Counted from the stretch's first letter, positions 19,496 to 28,981 are shown. The stretch is DNA of 64,000 nucleotides from an uncultured Clostridia bacterium (GCA_934747805.1 CAKVHC010000004.1:1-64000); one strand, 5' to 3'. The notes: generated from the letters alone by a model not told the origin. Made by a program: numbers and translations.

Positions 19496-19572
19496 TGGTG
19501 GCGGTAGGTGGATTCGGACCACCGACCTATCGGGTATGAACCGATCGCTCTAGACCGCTAAGCCATACCGCC
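19496..19572 (-). tRNA. tRNA-Met-type tRNA (anticodon CAT), elongator or Ile2
   Basis: Acceptor GGCGGTA/TACCGCC, anticodon stem ATCGG/CCGAT, loop TTCATAC (anticodon CAT), and CCA encoded. The G1-C72 pair and the lack of three consecutive G-C pairs in the anticodon stem exclude initiator tRNA. Whether it is elongator Met or lysidine-modified Ile2 cannot be decided by eye. It is nine bases upstream of tRNA-Glu on the same strand. Confidence 0.94.
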
Positions 19573-19592
19573 ACGCTGTGACTTACTTTTTC

Positions 19593-19621
19593 AGTATAAT
19601 ATAAATAGATTGTTTTGTCAA
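19593..19621 (-). promoter_or_regulatory. Sigma-A promoter of the tRNA-Met/tRNA-Glu operon
   Basis: A perfect TTGACA and a TATACT with a 17-base spacer on the minus strand, with the -10 ending about 20 bases before the first tRNA. Confidence 0.85.
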
Positions 19622-19725
19622 CAATTTTTTACAAATTAGCGCCTAAATACGCAAGTTATTTTGGAGTTTTGGGGGTGATTAAGTGTGATTTAACAAAAAT
19701 TTCCTGTAATTTTACGAATTTTTTA

Positions 19726-19754
19726 TTGACAGTAGGCATAAATTGTTATATACT
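19726..19754 (+). promoter_or_regulatory. Sigma-A promoter of tRNA-fMet
   Basis: TTGACA and TATACT with a 17-base spacer, ending 10 bases before the tRNA 5' end. Confidence 0.85.
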
Positions 19755-19764
19755 ATAGATACAT

Positions 19765-19842
<78 letters not shown>

Positions 19843-19847
19843 TATGT

Positions 19848-19877
19848 AAAAATGAAGTCGGTTGACTTCATTTTTTA
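19848..19877 (+). terminator. Terminator after tRNA-fMet
   Basis: AAAATGAAGTC and GACTTCATTTTTT enclose a four-base loop, starting six bases after the CCA end. Confidence 0.88.
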
Positions 19878-19920
19878 TTTCTATTACGATTGAATTTCGT
19901 CATTTTAAAATGAGATTTAA

Positions 19921-20892
19921 TCAGCCGAAAATATAATTCGTTTCAACAACGTTTTCGGAGAGTTGTTTACCCAGTTCTGCCACCAAAAATTTTTCAAGTG
20001 TACGTGTATTCATTTTCGTTTTAAACGCCGACGCTCCCCTATGACCGCCACCGCCGTTTTCGTTGGCAATGGCTGACACATCAAAACCACGTTTGGCACG
20101 CAGATGCACATAATATCCGCAATCTATTGGCTCAACCACCACGCAGATTTTACAATTTTCTAAGTATTGCAAGTTGTTTATCGCATAAGAATAGTTTTCA
20201 AACAAATGTGCTTTGTCTTTCTTGATAATGCTATAAACCAGTTGCCCATCGAAATAAAGTTTCTTGTTTTTAATAAGTTTGGCATACAAATCCAAAACCT
20301 TTGGTTTGACTTCACTAAAGCATTTTTCGTATATAAGTGGCTGGTCAATATGCTCCACACACTCGCCTGCAATTTCGTAAGCGTGCTTGTCCACATCGCC
20401 GACAGCGAAACACCCCGTGTCACTGATAAGTCCCGCATAAATCATTCCATAGTCGGCTTTGGTTAGAGCATAGCCATACTCAGCGCAAATATCGTACACG
20501 ATCTCGCATGTTGATGACACCAATTCGTGAATGTAGATATCTGCTGGAGTTGTCTTCTGAGTGTGATGGTCAATGCATATTTTGTTTTTGCAATTCAAAA
20601 AAATATCTTCATACTTGCCCAGTCTTGATGGCTCATTGGCATCCATCATAATAACGCAATCATATTTAGATTTTGGGTTGCAGATATTAATATATTTGTC
20701 AAAATATTTGCAACCACTAAATTTTTGAAAATTATCCGCAAAGATGTCCACATTTTTTACGCAAAATTGTGATTTAATAAACTTTGACATCACGATAGAC
20801 GAGCAGACTGCATCATTGTCTGGATTTACGTGTGTCAAAATGCAAACATTCTTTAGTCCATTTAGTTGTTTTAACTTGTTGTATTTTTTCAT
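19921..20892 (-). CDS. DHH/DHHA1 phosphoesterase, NrnA-like
   Basis: A 323-residue protein with an N-terminal DHH domain: THVNPDNDAV (residues 20-29, metal-binding His and Asp), MMDANEPSRLG, the signature DHH at about 111-113, and the C-terminal DHHA1 motif GGGGHRGASAF near 279-289. NrnA-type enzymes degrade nanoRNAs and dephosphorylate pAp; c-di-AMP-related substrates are an alternative. It appears monocistronic and converges on tRNA-fMet. The length matches the family (310-330). Confidence 0.86.
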   Translation of the reverse strand: MKKYNKLKQLNGLKNVCILTHVNPDNDAVCSSIVMSKFIKSQFCVKNVDIFADNFQKFSGCKYFDKYINICNPKSKYDCVIMMDANEPSRLGKYEDIFLNCKNKICIDHHTQKTTPADIYIHELVSSTCEIVYDICAEYGYALTKADYGMIYAGLISDTGCFAVGDVDKHAYEIAGECVEHIDQPLIYEKCFSEVKPKVLDLYAKLIKNKKLYFDGQLVYSIIKKDKAHLFENYSYAINNLQYLENCKICVVVEPIDCGYYVHLRAKRGFDVSAIANENGGGGHRGASAFKTKMNTRTLEKFLVAELGKQLSENVVETNYIFG

Positions 20893-20943
20893 AAATACAT
20901 TTTAGGATATATAAAAACAAATGTCAAATTAAAAAAAATTATA

Positions 20944-20971
20944 TTGACAAAACATCAATCTATGATAAAAT
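20944..20971 (+). promoter_or_regulatory. Sigma-A promoter of the small gene at 21000
   Basis: TTGACA and TAAAAT with a 16-base spacer, 28 bases before the ATG, followed by an AAGGGG ribosome-binding site. Confidence 0.72.
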
Positions 20972-20999
20972 AGACTCACTATAATTCAAGGGGTAGATT

Positions 21000-21263
21000 A
21001 TGAAGTATGTAACTTATTGGCAAGTAATTAAAACTTTGGCATATGACGGCAACCGTGTGAGCAGAGAAATCGTGGCTGTAACAACGGACGAAAAGTTCGC
21101 CAATTACATTGCAAACAGTTTGAATGAGTGTAAGAAAAGCCATTTTGTAGATTTTTCTGTTAAGCGCACATCATTCGCGGTTGTAAACAAAGACGACGCA
21201 AAAAAAGTCATTGACGACGCTTTGTTACACGAAATTGATGAAATCAATGAACCAATCAATTAA
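21000..21263 (+). CDS. Small hypothetical protein, 87 aa
   Basis: Not recognised. It begins MKYVTYWQVIKTLAYDGN, is soluble, and has a mixed alpha/beta pattern with an acidic C-terminal helix. It has its own good promoter, ribosome-binding site and terminator, which supports a real gene. It occupies the place where rplJ/rplL often follow rplA, but in convergent orientation. Confidence 0.68.
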   Translation: MKYVTYWQVIKTLAYDGNRVSREIVAVTTDEKFANYIANSLNECKKSHFVDFSVKRTSFAVVNKDDAKKVIDDALLHEIDEINEPIN

Positions 21264-21272
21264 TGAATAAAC

Positions 21273-21304
21273 AAAAAAAGAAGTCGATTGACTTCTTTTT
21301 TTTA
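21273..21304. terminator. Bidirectional terminator between the 87-aa gene and rplA
   Basis: AAAAAGAAGTC and GACTTCTTTTTTT with a four-base loop. It serves both convergent transcripts and ends the ribosomal operon. Confidence 0.88.
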
Positions 21305-21311
21305 GATTCAA

Positions 21312-22001
21312 TTAGTTCTGAGCAGTGAAGTTAATTCTAACACTTGGGCTCATAGTAGTTGCAAGATAAATACTCTTCAAATAAGTACCCTTTGCAGCTG
21401 CAGGCTTAGCCTTGATGATAGCGTTCATAACGGCTTCAAGGTTAGTGTTAAGTCTGTCAATGCCGAAGCTTACTTTACCAATGATAACGTGAACAATGTT
21501 GTTCTTGTCAAGACGGTATTCAACTTTACCAGCTTTAACGTCTTTAATAGCCTTTTCAACATCCATAGTAACTGTGCCGCTCTTTGGGTTAGGCATCAAA
21601 CCTTTAGGTCCCAAAACACGAGCAACTCTACCCATCATACCCATCATATCTGGTGTGGTGATGCAGACGTCAAAGTCTAGCCAACCGCCAGCAATCTTAG
21701 CGATGATGTCATCAGCGCCAACGATATCTGCGCCAGCAGCAGTTGCTTTGTCAGCGTTATCGCCTTTGGCAATAACCAAAACACGAACACTCTTACCAGT
21801 ACCTTCTGGCAATACTACTACGCCACGAACTTGTTGATCAGCGTTACGGCCATCAACACCAAGTTTTACGTGCAATTCAACAGTTTCATCAAACTTTGCT
21901 TTTGGCAAATCTGTCAATACTTTCAATGCTTCTTTGGCATCATAAGTCTTAGTTTGGTCAATAAGTTTGAGAGATTCAGCATATTTCTTACTAGTCTTCA
22001 T
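21312..22001 (-). CDS. rplA: 50S ribosomal protein L1
   Basis: A 229-residue protein, the full family length. The L1 core is clear: the N-terminal [15 protein letters not shown], the central [20 protein letters not shown] and the late GKVSFG. L1 binds 23S rRNA in the L1 stalk and can repress its own mRNA. It follows rplK by two bases with GGAGG before its ATG. No rplJ follows. Confidence 0.97.
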   Translation of the reverse strand: MKTSKKYAESLKLIDQTKTYDAKEALKVLTDLPKAKFDETVELHVKLGVDGRNADQQVRGVVVLPEGTGKSVRVLVIAKGDNADKATAAGADIVGADDIIAKIAGGWLDFDVCITTPDMMGMMGRVARVLGPKGLMPNPKSGTVTMDVEKAIKDVKAGKVEYRLDKNNIVHVIIGKVSFGIDRLNTNLEAVMNAIIKAKPAAAKGTYLKSIYLATTMSPSVRINFTAQN

Positions 22002-22003
22002 AA

Positions 22004-22429
22004 TTAATCCTCCACTTTAACGCCCATACTACGAGCTGTGCCACGAATCATACTTTCAGCAGCCTCGATAGAAGCAGCATTCAAGTCAGGCATCTTAGTT
22101 TCAGCAATTTTGCGAACTTGAGCCTTTGTAAGTGTGCCGACGATTTGTTTGTTTGGTTTTGCACTAGCAGTTTCAATGCCCAATTCTTTCATAATGAGAA
22201 TTGCTGCTGGTGGTGTTTTAAGAATGAAGTCGAAACTTCTATCCTTATAAATTGAAATGACGCAAGGGATGATAAGTCCTGCTTGTGCACTTGTCTTTTC
22301 GTTAAATTCCTTTACGAACTGACCAAGGTTGATACCTTTTGGACCAAGAGTTGAGCCAACTGGTGGACCAGCAGTAGCCTTGCCGGCTGGTAATTGGAGT
22401 TTAACTTGTGAATCTAATACTTTTGCCAT
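22004..22429 (-). CDS. rplK: 50S ribosomal protein L11
   Basis: A 141-residue protein, full length. It shows the L11 N-terminal pattern [32 protein letters not shown], and the C-terminal rRNA-binding part ending [13 protein letters not shown]11 forms the GTPase-associated centre with 23S rRNA. It lies between nusG and rplA in the standard order. Confidence 0.98.
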   Translation of the reverse strand: MAKVLDSQVKLQLPAGKATAGPPVGSTLGPKGINLGQFVKEFNEKTSAQAGLIIPCVISIYKDRSFDFILKTPPAAILIMKELGIETASAKPNKQIVGTLTKAQVRKIAETKMPDLNAASIEAAESMIRGTARSMGVKVED

Positions 22430-22532
22430 AAATTCCTTTCTCCTTTAATGTGGTTATACGAAATGCATACAAAATTTACATTTCTCCCAATATATTCACA
22501 CGGCTTTGGCGAGCCGTATAAACCAAAATTAA

Positions 22533-23072
22533 TTAGTCTGCTTTACGCAATTGTGAAAATCCGAGTTCAACTTCTGTTTCACGTCCGAACATTTCCACTT
22601 TTGCCTTGCATTTTTGATTTTCAGCATCAACTGAAGTCACTTTGCCAACAAATGAAGCCAAAGGTCCGTCGATAATCTCTATCGAGTCGCCAACTTCAAG
22701 CTTGATGTCAACGCTAACCTTTTCCAAGCGAAGTCTTTGTGCTTCTTCTTCACTGATTGGCACAGGACGTCCTTGAGGACCAACGAATGCTGTGATGTAT
22801 TGTGTTTTGGTAATTGCGTGCCAAATGTCATCACCGTAAAGCATTTTTACAATGATGTAACCTGGCATCATTTTGCGGCTGACAAGCACCTTTTTGCCAT
22901 TGCGTTCGGTGAGTACGTCTTCCATAGGAATGACGATGTCGAACACACGGTCGTGCAGGTTGAATTTGTCAACAACAATTTCCAAATTTTGCTTGGCTAC
23001 ATTCTCATAGCCAGAATAGGTATGCAACACATACCATTTAGGTTCTTTATCGATATCTGCGGTAATTGCCAT
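22533..23072 (-). CDS. nusG: Transcription termination/antitermination factor NusG
   Basis: A 179-residue protein. The NGN domain starts with KWYVLHTYSGYENVAKQNL, followed by VLVSRKMMPGYIIVKM. The C-terminal KOW domain reads VGDSIEIIDGPLASFVGKV near 124-142. It binds RNA polymerase and couples transcription to translation. It lies 12 bases after secE in the conserved secE-nusG-rplK-rplA order. Confidence 0.97.
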   Translation of the reverse strand: MAITADIDKEPKWYVLHTYSGYENVAKQNLEIVVDKFNLHDRVFDIVIPMEDVLTERNGKKVLVSRKMMPGYIIVKMLYGDDIWHAITKTQYITAFVGPQGRPVPISEEEAQRLRLEKVSVDIKLEVGDSIEIIDGPLASFVGKVTSVDAENQKCKAKVEMFGRETEVELGFSQLRKAD

Positions 23073-23084
23073 AAACTATTCCTT

Positions 23085-23444
23085 TTAAGCCACCAAATTG
23101 ATAAGCAATGAGTACAACCAGCCAAGCAAACGGTCAATGCCGAACATTACAACAGCAAACACCAATACCACAGCCAAAACTACGCCTGTACGTTTAACGA
23201 CTTGCGCAAATGTTGGCCAAGTAACTTTTTTGAGTTCGCTGGTGGTGTCTTTAACCATTTTGCCTACTTTACTAGGTTGTTTTTCTTTTTTCTTTTTAGT
23301 TTTTTCTTTCTTAGCAGGTTTTGGTTCTTTTGCATCTTTCGCTACGTTCGCTTCGATGGCGGCGTTCTCATTCTTTTCTGCATTCTCTACAACAACTGTT
23401 TCAGGGGCAGAATTTTCTTGTGTTTGGATATTTTCTTGATCCAT
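23085..23444 (-). CDS. secE: Preprotein translocase subunit SecE
   Basis: A 119-residue protein. The first ~55 residues are a low-complexity acidic then Lys-rich extension. The SecE core follows (DTTSELKKVTWPTFAQVVKR near 67-86) with one transmembrane segment (VVLAVVLVFAVVMFGIDRLL). It stabilises SecY in the Sec channel. The extension makes it longer than the minimal ~60-residue SecE of Bacillus. Confidence 0.93.
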   Translation of the reverse strand: MDQENIQTQENSAPETVVVENAEKNENAAIEANVAKDAKEPKPAKKEKTKKKKEKQPSKVGKMVKDTTSELKKVTWPTFAQVVKRTGVVLAVVLVFAVVMFGIDRLLGWLYSLLINLVA

Positions 23445-23454
23445 ACGCTACTCC

Positions 23455-23604
23455 TTATTTTGTTTCTTTGTGTGCAGTGTGCTTTTTGCAAGTTGGGCAA
23501 TATTTCTTCAATTCAACTCTGTCTGCGTGAGTTTTCTTATTCTTTGTACTTTGATAGTTGCGATTGTTGCATTCAGTACAAGCAAGTGTAATTTTGTCTA
23601 ACAT
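23455..23604 (-). CDS. rpmG: 50S ribosomal protein L33
   Basis: A 49-residue protein starting [18 protein letters not shown], with zinc-binding pairs CTEC (residues 9-12) and CPTC (36-39), so it is the zinc-containing C+ form. The ATG is preceded by GGAG. It is the first gene of the rpmG-secE-nusG-rplK-rplA operon, 10 bases upstream of secE. Confidence 0.96.
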   Translation of the reverse strand: MLDKITLACTECNNRNYQSTKNKKTHADRVELKKYCPTCKKHTAHKETK

Positions 23605-23648
23605 AATTTTCTCCGTTAAAAAACAACCTCTTTCGAGATCTTGTCAAT

Positions 23649-23677
23649 ATTCTACCACTTACGCATCCGTGTGTCAA
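23649..23677 (-). promoter_or_regulatory. Sigma-A promoter of the rpmG-secE-nusG-rplK-rplA operon
   Basis: TTGACA and TAGAAT with an exact 17-base spacer on the minus strand, 45 bases before the rpmG start. Confidence 0.85.
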
Positions 23678-23720
23678 TGGTTTTTTGCCAATTTGTTATG
23701 AAAAAAAGCGACCGAGAACA

Positions 23721-24440
23721 CTAAATCTTTCTCTCACCGCTTTTATCTCTTTCGTACTTGTCACAAATGCGGTCATAATCAAACACTTTCTTGCAAAAGT
23801 CACTATTTGCCATTGTATAATGCATTGTAGTGCAATTTGGCATCTTTTCTAGCCTATCTCTGTACTGCTCACTGACATAAATTTGCGTAACAAGTTCTTG
23901 GTGGTCGATTTCGTCAATTGCTGCAAAGGCAAAGAGTCGCATATATTCTTCCTTATCCATTGCAATGCCATAGTTGTAGTCAAGTATCATTCCGTCTTTT
24001 TCTGCCACAGCGTGCATAAATGTATGTCTAATTAGTTCACCATAATCATCATAAATTGGGAGCGTCGCTGTGCCAGCAATCATTTTGTCTGCAACCCCGT
24101 AAAGAGTCAATCTCATAGCATTGCTATAGCACTCACGCTCTTTTAGCAATTTTGTCTTAGCTGGCATTTTCTTGAAACTTGGAAGTTTTGAAATAGGCAC
24201 GACCTTCTTTTCGTCACGCAATCTTTTAAAAATTGGGTTGGTATCGGTCACACTTGTAATGATGCGGTCAATGAGTGACTTTTGTTCTTGTGAAAACGCA
24301 CGATACAAAAGTCTAACTGCCTCGAAAATCTCAATATCAGCATAGTCGTCAAAATACGAAACATAGGGCGTAATGGGTTGAAGACGTCCTCGTTTTTGCA
24401 GCTGTGCCATATTGTTAACTTGATCACACGTTAAATTCAT
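23721..24440 (-). CDS. Hypothetical protein, 239 aa
   Basis: Not recognised. It is a soluble protein with long helical stretches and a Lys/Arg-rich middle (LPSFKKMPAKTKLLKEREC), no signal peptide and no membrane segment. It ends in a charged tail (YERDKSGERKI). It lies between tyrS and the ribosomal operon on the same strand. Its stop overlaps a probable terminator hairpin (AAAGCG/CGCTTT with a following T run at 23700-23745). Confidence 0.62.
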   Translation of the reverse strand: MNLTCDQVNNMAQLQKRGRLQPITPYVSYFDDYADIEIFEAVRLLYRAFSQEQKSLIDRIITSVTDTNPIFKRLRDEKKVVPISKLPSFKKMPAKTKLLKERECYSNAMRLTLYGVADKMIAGTATLPIYDDYGELIRHTFMHAVAEKDGMILDYNYGIAMDKEEYMRLFAFAAIDEIDHQELVTQIYVSEQYRDRLEKMPNCTTMHYTMANSDFCKKVFDYDRICDKYERDKSGERKI

Positions 24441-24474
24441 AGTTCTATGATATCACCAAATTGTCAGTTGTCAA

Positions 24475-24507
24475 GGTAAAAAAAATAAGGGGTTAAGCCC
24501 TTATTTT
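24475..24507 (-). terminator. Terminator of tyrS
   Basis: AAAATAAGGG and CCCTTATTTT with a 6-base loop, then a T run on the minus strand. The stem overlaps the tyrS stop codon. Confidence 0.85.
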
Positions 24508-25739
24508 GCAATTATTTTCAAATATTGTTTCTTACCCTTGCGGAAGATTGTTCCCTTTTCTAGTTCTACCTTTGAAATAGTTTGAGTGGCACTGGCAATC
24601 ACCTCATCTGCCATGTACAAACCTTTTTGGTCGATTAGACGACGTGCTTCGCCCTTGCTGGACACAAGTCCTGCCTTAACCAAAACATCAATAATAAGGT
24701 TGTCGTCAGCAAGTTCGCTTTTTGCAATCTCTTTAGTTGGAGCGTTGTCACCGCCGCCCTGACCGAACAAACTTTCTGCCGTTGCAACAGCCTGGTCAGC
24801 GAGTTTCTTGCCGTGAATGAGCTTGGTGATTTCGTATGCCATACGCTTCTTGGCAAGGCGGATATCTCCTGCCATTAGAGTCTTAATTTCGTCAAGTGGC
24901 AAATATGTGACTAGCTTTAACAATTTTTCCACATCTCTATCGTCGCAGTTGTAGAAGTATTGATAAAAATCGTAAGGTGAGCATTTATCCTTATCCACCC
25001 AAAGTGCACCTTTTTCTGTTTTGCCCATTTTTTTGCCGTCAGCGTTAAGCAAAAGCACATTAGTAAATGCTTGGAAGGTCTCAGCGTCTTTGCCCTGTTG
25101 AATGGCAAGTTTTCTGCCCAAATCTGCACCAGCTAAGATGTTTGCCCACTGGTCAGAGCCACCGAACTCGAGTCGGCAACCGTAAGTTTTGTTCAGATAT
25201 ACGAAATCGTACGCTTGCATAAGCATGTAGCCCATTTCAAAGAATGTGAGTCCGCCGTTGGCAAGACGGTTGGTGTATGCGTCGCAACTGAGCATTTTGT
25301 TAACGTTGAAATGCACGCCAATGTCACGCATAAAGTCAATGTAATCATATCCTTTGAACCAATCTGCGTTGTTCACAACGATTGCAGCATTGTCACCATC
25401 AAGGCGAATAAATTTTGAAAGCGCTTTTTCAATGCCTGGTCGGTTGTTGTTGACGAAATCTTTGCTGACCATAGCACGCATATCGTTCTTGCCTGATGGG
25501 TCGCCAATCATGGCAGTTGCGCCACCTAGCACGATAATAAGTTTGTGTCCAGCATCTTGCAAATATTTTGCCATAATGAGTGGCAAACAGTGACCCAAGT
25601 GCAAACTATCTGCTGTTGGGTCAATGCCGACATAAGCCACTGTTGGTTCGCCGTCCAAAAGTTTTCTTACTTCCTCTTCGTTAGTGGTCTGGTAAATGTA
25701 ACCACGCTCTTTTAATGTTTCATAAAGTCTAGTATTCAT
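24501..25739 (-). CDS. tyrS: Tyrosyl-tRNA synthetase
   Basis: A 412-residue class I synthetase charging tRNA-Tyr. It has HLGH (47-50) as the HIGH motif, LEFGGSDQWAN (190-200) in the tyrosine pocket, and KMGKT (237-241) as the KMSKS loop. The C-terminal ~60 residues form an S4 RNA-binding domain (SSKGEARRLIDQKGLYM). The length is standard. It lies 10 bases after a NUDIX gene on the same strand, so the two are probably co-transcribed. No T-box leader fits in the short upstream gap. Confidence 0.97.
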   Translation of the reverse strand: MNTRLYETLKERGYIYQTTNEEEVRKLLDGEPTVAYVGIDPTADSLHLGHCLPLIMAKYLQDAGHKLIIVLGGATAMIGDPSGKNDMRAMVSKDFVNNNRPGIEKALSKFIRLDGDNAAIVVNNADWFKGYDYIDFMRDIGVHFNVNKMLSCDAYTNRLANGGLTFFEMGYMLMQAYDFVYLNKTYGCRLEFGGSDQWANILAGADLGRKLAIQQGKDAETFQAFTNVLLLNADGKKMGKTEKGALWVDKDKCSPYDFYQYFYNCDDRDVEKLLKLVTYLPLDEIKTLMAGDIRLAKKRMAYEITKLIHGKKLADQAVATAESLFGQGGGDNAPTKEIAKSELADDNLIIDVLVKAGLVSSKGEARRLIDQKGLYMADEVIASATQTISKVELEKGTIFRKGKKQYLKIIAK

Positions 25740-25749
25740 AAATATGTCC

Positions 25750-26229
25750 TTAATTATCCTTGTGTGTAATCACTCTAAATGGCTTGTCCAGTTCGAGCAA
25801 CAAGTTTTTGACAAGTGCTGGTTTAAAATCTACATTGGCAATATCTTTTTGAGTGAGCCATTTAAATTGTTGACGCTTTTCCACGCCTTTATCGAGTTCG
25901 ACGAGCTCCCAATCTTCTTTTGGGGCAAATGTGGACGAGATTAGATAATAGCAACAAATCTCGTGCCATTTTTCATTGTTTTTGGTGTAGAAATTTTCCA
26001 CAATGAAAACTGGTCTTTCAATCTTTACTTCAAAGCCGAGTTCTTCTTCCATTTCACGCTTTACTGCGTGGTCAAAAGTCTCGCCAAGTTCTACATGTCC
26101 GCCAGCAAGGCAATAAAAATCATTTTTGTTGATGATATTTGCCAAAACTTTGCCGTCTTGTTGCAAAATGCCAGCCACACGCAATTTAAAATGACCCTGG
26201 TCATTATCGATGCGAATATCTTGTGCCAT
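25750..26229 (-). CDS. NUDIX hydrolase
   Basis: A 159-residue protein. The Nudix box GGHVELGETFDHAVKREMEEELGF lies near 45-68 (G-x5-E-x7-REVxEELG form). It would hydrolyse a nucleoside diphosphate derivative, with unknown substrate. The ATG at 26229 is chosen because AAGGAGGAAAG lies directly before it; a longer frame back to 26259 lacks a good site. It is the first gene of a probable NUDIX-tyrS transcript. Confidence 0.85.
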   Translation of the reverse strand: MAQDIRIDNDQGHFKLRVAGILQQDGKVLANIINKNDFYCLAGGHVELGETFDHAVKREMEEELGFEVKIERPVFIVENFYTKNNEKWHEICCYYLISSTFAPKEDWELVELDKGVEKRQQFKWLTQKDIANVDFKPALVKNLLLELDKPFRVITHKDN

Positions 26230-26296
26230 ATCTTTCCTCCTTAATAAATAATGACACAATTATACTCCTAAATAGAATTATAGTCAAACCTAAAAT

Positions 26297-26324
26297 AGCA
26301 AAAAACCGCTTTTATGCGGTTTCT
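26297..26324 (-). terminator. Terminator of the P-type ATPase gene
   Basis: AAACCGC and GCGGTTT stem with a T run on the minus strand. The stem includes the final codons and stop of the gene. Confidence 0.8.
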
Positions 26325-28930
26325 TTCTTGGACTTATGCGATGAATTGATAAGTTTGGTAAACTCGACGAGCGGAATAACCAATAGGCAAGCGACAGCCA
26401 CAATCACCCACTGGCAGAAATTAAGGTCAGCAATGCCGAGCATCACACGCATGAACGGAATGAATGCGACCGACAAGTCGATTACGAGTGTGGCAACAAA
26501 GCAGATATTGAACGTTTTGTTGTTGAGAAGTTTTGCATCAAAAATGCTGCCAGTTGTTTTACAATTGATGCTGTGCAACAATTGCATAAAGATTATTGTG
26601 AAAAACACCATTGTCGTAGCAACGTGTGGCGACCAAAGGCTTTCTGCCAAAACATAAACAGCAATAGTCAAAACACTTTGAATTATGCCTTGAATGATGA
26701 TATTTTTGCCTACACCATCTGCAAAGAGATTGTTATTTTTTCTAGGGGCACGTTCCATAATGTTTGGCTCGCTTTTTTCCACGCCAAGTGCAAAGGCCGG
26801 CAGGCTATCCGTGACCATGTTTATGAACAAAATCTGCACTGGCAAAAGGAGAGTGTTCTCTGGGTAGAAAAGTATGATAATGAATATGGCAAACACTTCT
26901 ACAATGTTGGTGCTGAGCAAGAATTGAATGGACTTTTGAATATTGGCATAAACCTTTCTGCCCTCTTCCACGGCGACAACGATTGAAGCAAAATTATCAT
27001 CACTCACAACCATATCTGCCACCGATTTCACCACGTCCGTACCAGAAATGCCCATTCCGATGCCAATGTCGGCATTGGTTATACAGCCAGCATCATTAAC
27101 TCCGTCGCCCGTCATTGCTACAATTTTTTTTCGGCCTTTAAACGCCTTGACAATACGGATTTTGTGCTCTGGGCTGACTCGAGCGAACACTGAATAATCG
27201 TAAATGACTTTTCGCAATTGCTCGTCCGACATTGTTTCAATTTCGTCACCTGTTATGACTTGACGCTTACTGGTTGCGATGCCCACCTCACGTGCCACGG
27301 CATAGGCAGTGTCCTTGTGATCACCAGTTATCATTACAGGCTTTAGCCCTGCTGTTTTACATCTCAAAACTGCTGTCTTTACTTCTTTGCGTGGTGGGTC
27401 AACCATGCCCAACATTCCGATGAATATTAAATCATCTTCCAATTCCTTGTCGTCAAACTTTTTGTATGCACAACTGATGACACGCAGAGCTTCTCCAGCC
27501 ATTTCGTTATTGGCGAGCATAATCTTTTCTTTAATGTCGGGTGTCAAATTAACTACTTTACCGTCGACCAGCACCTTGTTGCACACTGCCAAAAGTTTGC
27601 CAGTTGCACCCTTAGTGTAAACTGTTTTGCTGTTCGCATTCTCGCACACCACTGACATAAGTTTGCGGTCGCTATCAAATGCGATTTCGTCCACACGCTT
27701 GTTTTGGTTTCTCAGAATATCACATTCCACGCCATTTGTAAGAGCGTATGAATAAATGGCAAGTTCAGTTGGGTCGCCGTTTAGTCCGTTTTCCGAATGG
27801 TAAACGTCGCTACACAGCACGCACACTTTGTTCATAAGGTCAATGCTGTTTTCAGTGTTGGACAATGAAAATGTCTTGACCACTTTCATTTTGTTTTCGG
27901 TTATCGTGCCAGTTTTGTCCGAGCAAATCACTTCGCAACTGCCCAGTGTTTCAACTGCATGCAAGTGGCGAATGATGACATTGCGTTTTGCCAAAGTTTG
28001 CACGCCGAGTGCCATGATTATTGTGATGATTGCCGGCAAACTTTCTGGAATGGCTGCGACGGCAAGAGCAATGCTTGTCATCAATGCATCGAAAATGTCG
28101 CCTTGCTTCGCCACAAAGATTTCAAGCAAGAAAATCACCACGACAATGGACAGAACCACAATGCCAATAATCTTGCTAATTTTCTCGATTGAGCGTTGCA
28201 AAGGCGTGAGAGTTTTTTCTCCAGACTTTACAGCACGAGCAATACGTCCTAGCTGAGATTTTTCACCCACCGCTACGATGACCGCTTTCGCTCGACCTTT
28301 CACACAATGACTGCCTGCAAAAAGCATATTTTTTTGCTCGGCTTGGCTAAGATTGTTCTTGTTTATGGTTTTATCAAATTTCTCAATAGGCTTGGACTCA
28401 CCTGTCAGCATACTTTCATCAAAATATGCATTATGGCTTTCAATCACACGTGCATCGGCTGGCACATTGTCGCCTGCCTCGAGCTCTATAATTTCGCCGA
28501 CCGTGAGTTCGGTTGACGCCACACTAAACACCGTGCCTCCACGCAAAACTTTGACATAATCGACCGACTGAGCTTTGAGTTTTTCTATTGCATCATCCGC
28601 TTTTTTGTCTTGTACAACGCCAATTATTGCGTTAATAATTACGATTAATAAAATTGTAAAGCCTTCAATTAAGTCAGTAAATTCTCTACTTTTAATCGCC
28701 AAATAAATGCTTATTGCACTGCTAATTAAAAGTATAATTATCATAATATTTTTAAATTGTGCAAAAAAATGACCTAAAAAACTAAATTTTTTGTCATTTT
28801 TTAATACATTTTTACCATATTTTGAAATATTTTGTGTCTTATTGCTATTATTTAGTCCATTAATATTTGAATTAAATTTCGATAAAATTTCGTCAACATT
28901 TTTATTGTAAAATTCTTCTTTGTTTTCCAT
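26312..28930 (-). CDS. P-type Ca2+-transporting ATPase (SERCA/PMCA type)
   Basis: An 872-residue cation pump. Visible motifs are TGES (176-179) in the actuator domain, PESLPA (295-300) in membrane helix 4, the phosphorylated Asp in CSDKTGT (Asp338), KGATG in the nucleotide domain and TGDGVNDA in the P domain. The C-terminal third has six membrane segments including NMVTDSLPA, as in Ca-ATPases. The type IIA/IIB layout fits Ca2+ export from the cytoplasm; Na+ or Mn2+ cannot be excluded. The N-terminal ~50 residues are very Asn/Lys-rich. It is monocistronic. Confidence 0.92.
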   Translation of the reverse strand: MENKEEFYNKNVDEILSKFNSNINGLNNSNKTQNISKYGKNVLKNDKKFSFLGHFFAQFKNIMIIILLISSAISIYLAIKSREFTDLIEGFTILLIVIINAIIGVVQDKKADDAIEKLKAQSVDYVKVLRGGTVFSVASTELTVGEIIELEAGDNVPADARVIESHNAYFDESMLTGESKPIEKFDKTINKNNLSQAEQKNMLFAGSHCVKGRAKAVIVAVGEKSQLGRIARAVKSGEKTLTPLQRSIEKISKIIGIVVLSIVVVIFLLEIFVAKQGDIFDALMTSIALAVAAIPESLPAIITIIMALGVQTLAKRNVIIRHLHAVETLGSCEVICSDKTGTITENKMKVVKTFSLSNTENSIDLMNKVCVLCSDVYHSENGLNGDPTELAIYSYALTNGVECDILRNQNKRVDEIAFDSDRKLMSVVCENANSKTVYTKGATGKLLAVCNKVLVDGKVVNLTPDIKEKIMLANNEMAGEALRVISCAYKKFDDKELEDDLIFIGMLGMVDPPRKEVKTAVLRCKTAGLKPVMITGDHKDTAYAVAREVGIATSKRQVITGDEIETMSDEQLRKVIYDYSVFARVSPEHKIRIVKAFKGRKKIVAMTGDGVNDAGCITNADIGIGMGISGTDVVKSVADMVVSDDNFASIVVAVEEGRKVYANIQKSIQFLLSTNIVEVFAIFIIILFYPENTLLLPVQILFINMVTDSLPAFALGVEKSEPNIMERAPRKNNNLFADGVGKNIIIQGIIQSVLTIAVYVLAESLWSPHVATTMVFFTIIFMQLLHSINCKTTGSIFDAKLLNNKTFNICFVATLVIDLSVAFIPFMRVMLGIADLNFCQWVIVAVACLLVIPLVEFTKLINSSHKSKKETA

Positions 28931-28981
28931 AATACAATTTAATATATTATTTGGACAAGCAATTTATTAATAAATAATCAA

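Noticed and set aside
26230..26311. T-box leader for tyrS
   Set aside because: Only about 80 bases precede the NUDIX-tyrS unit and no conserved T-box sequence is visible.
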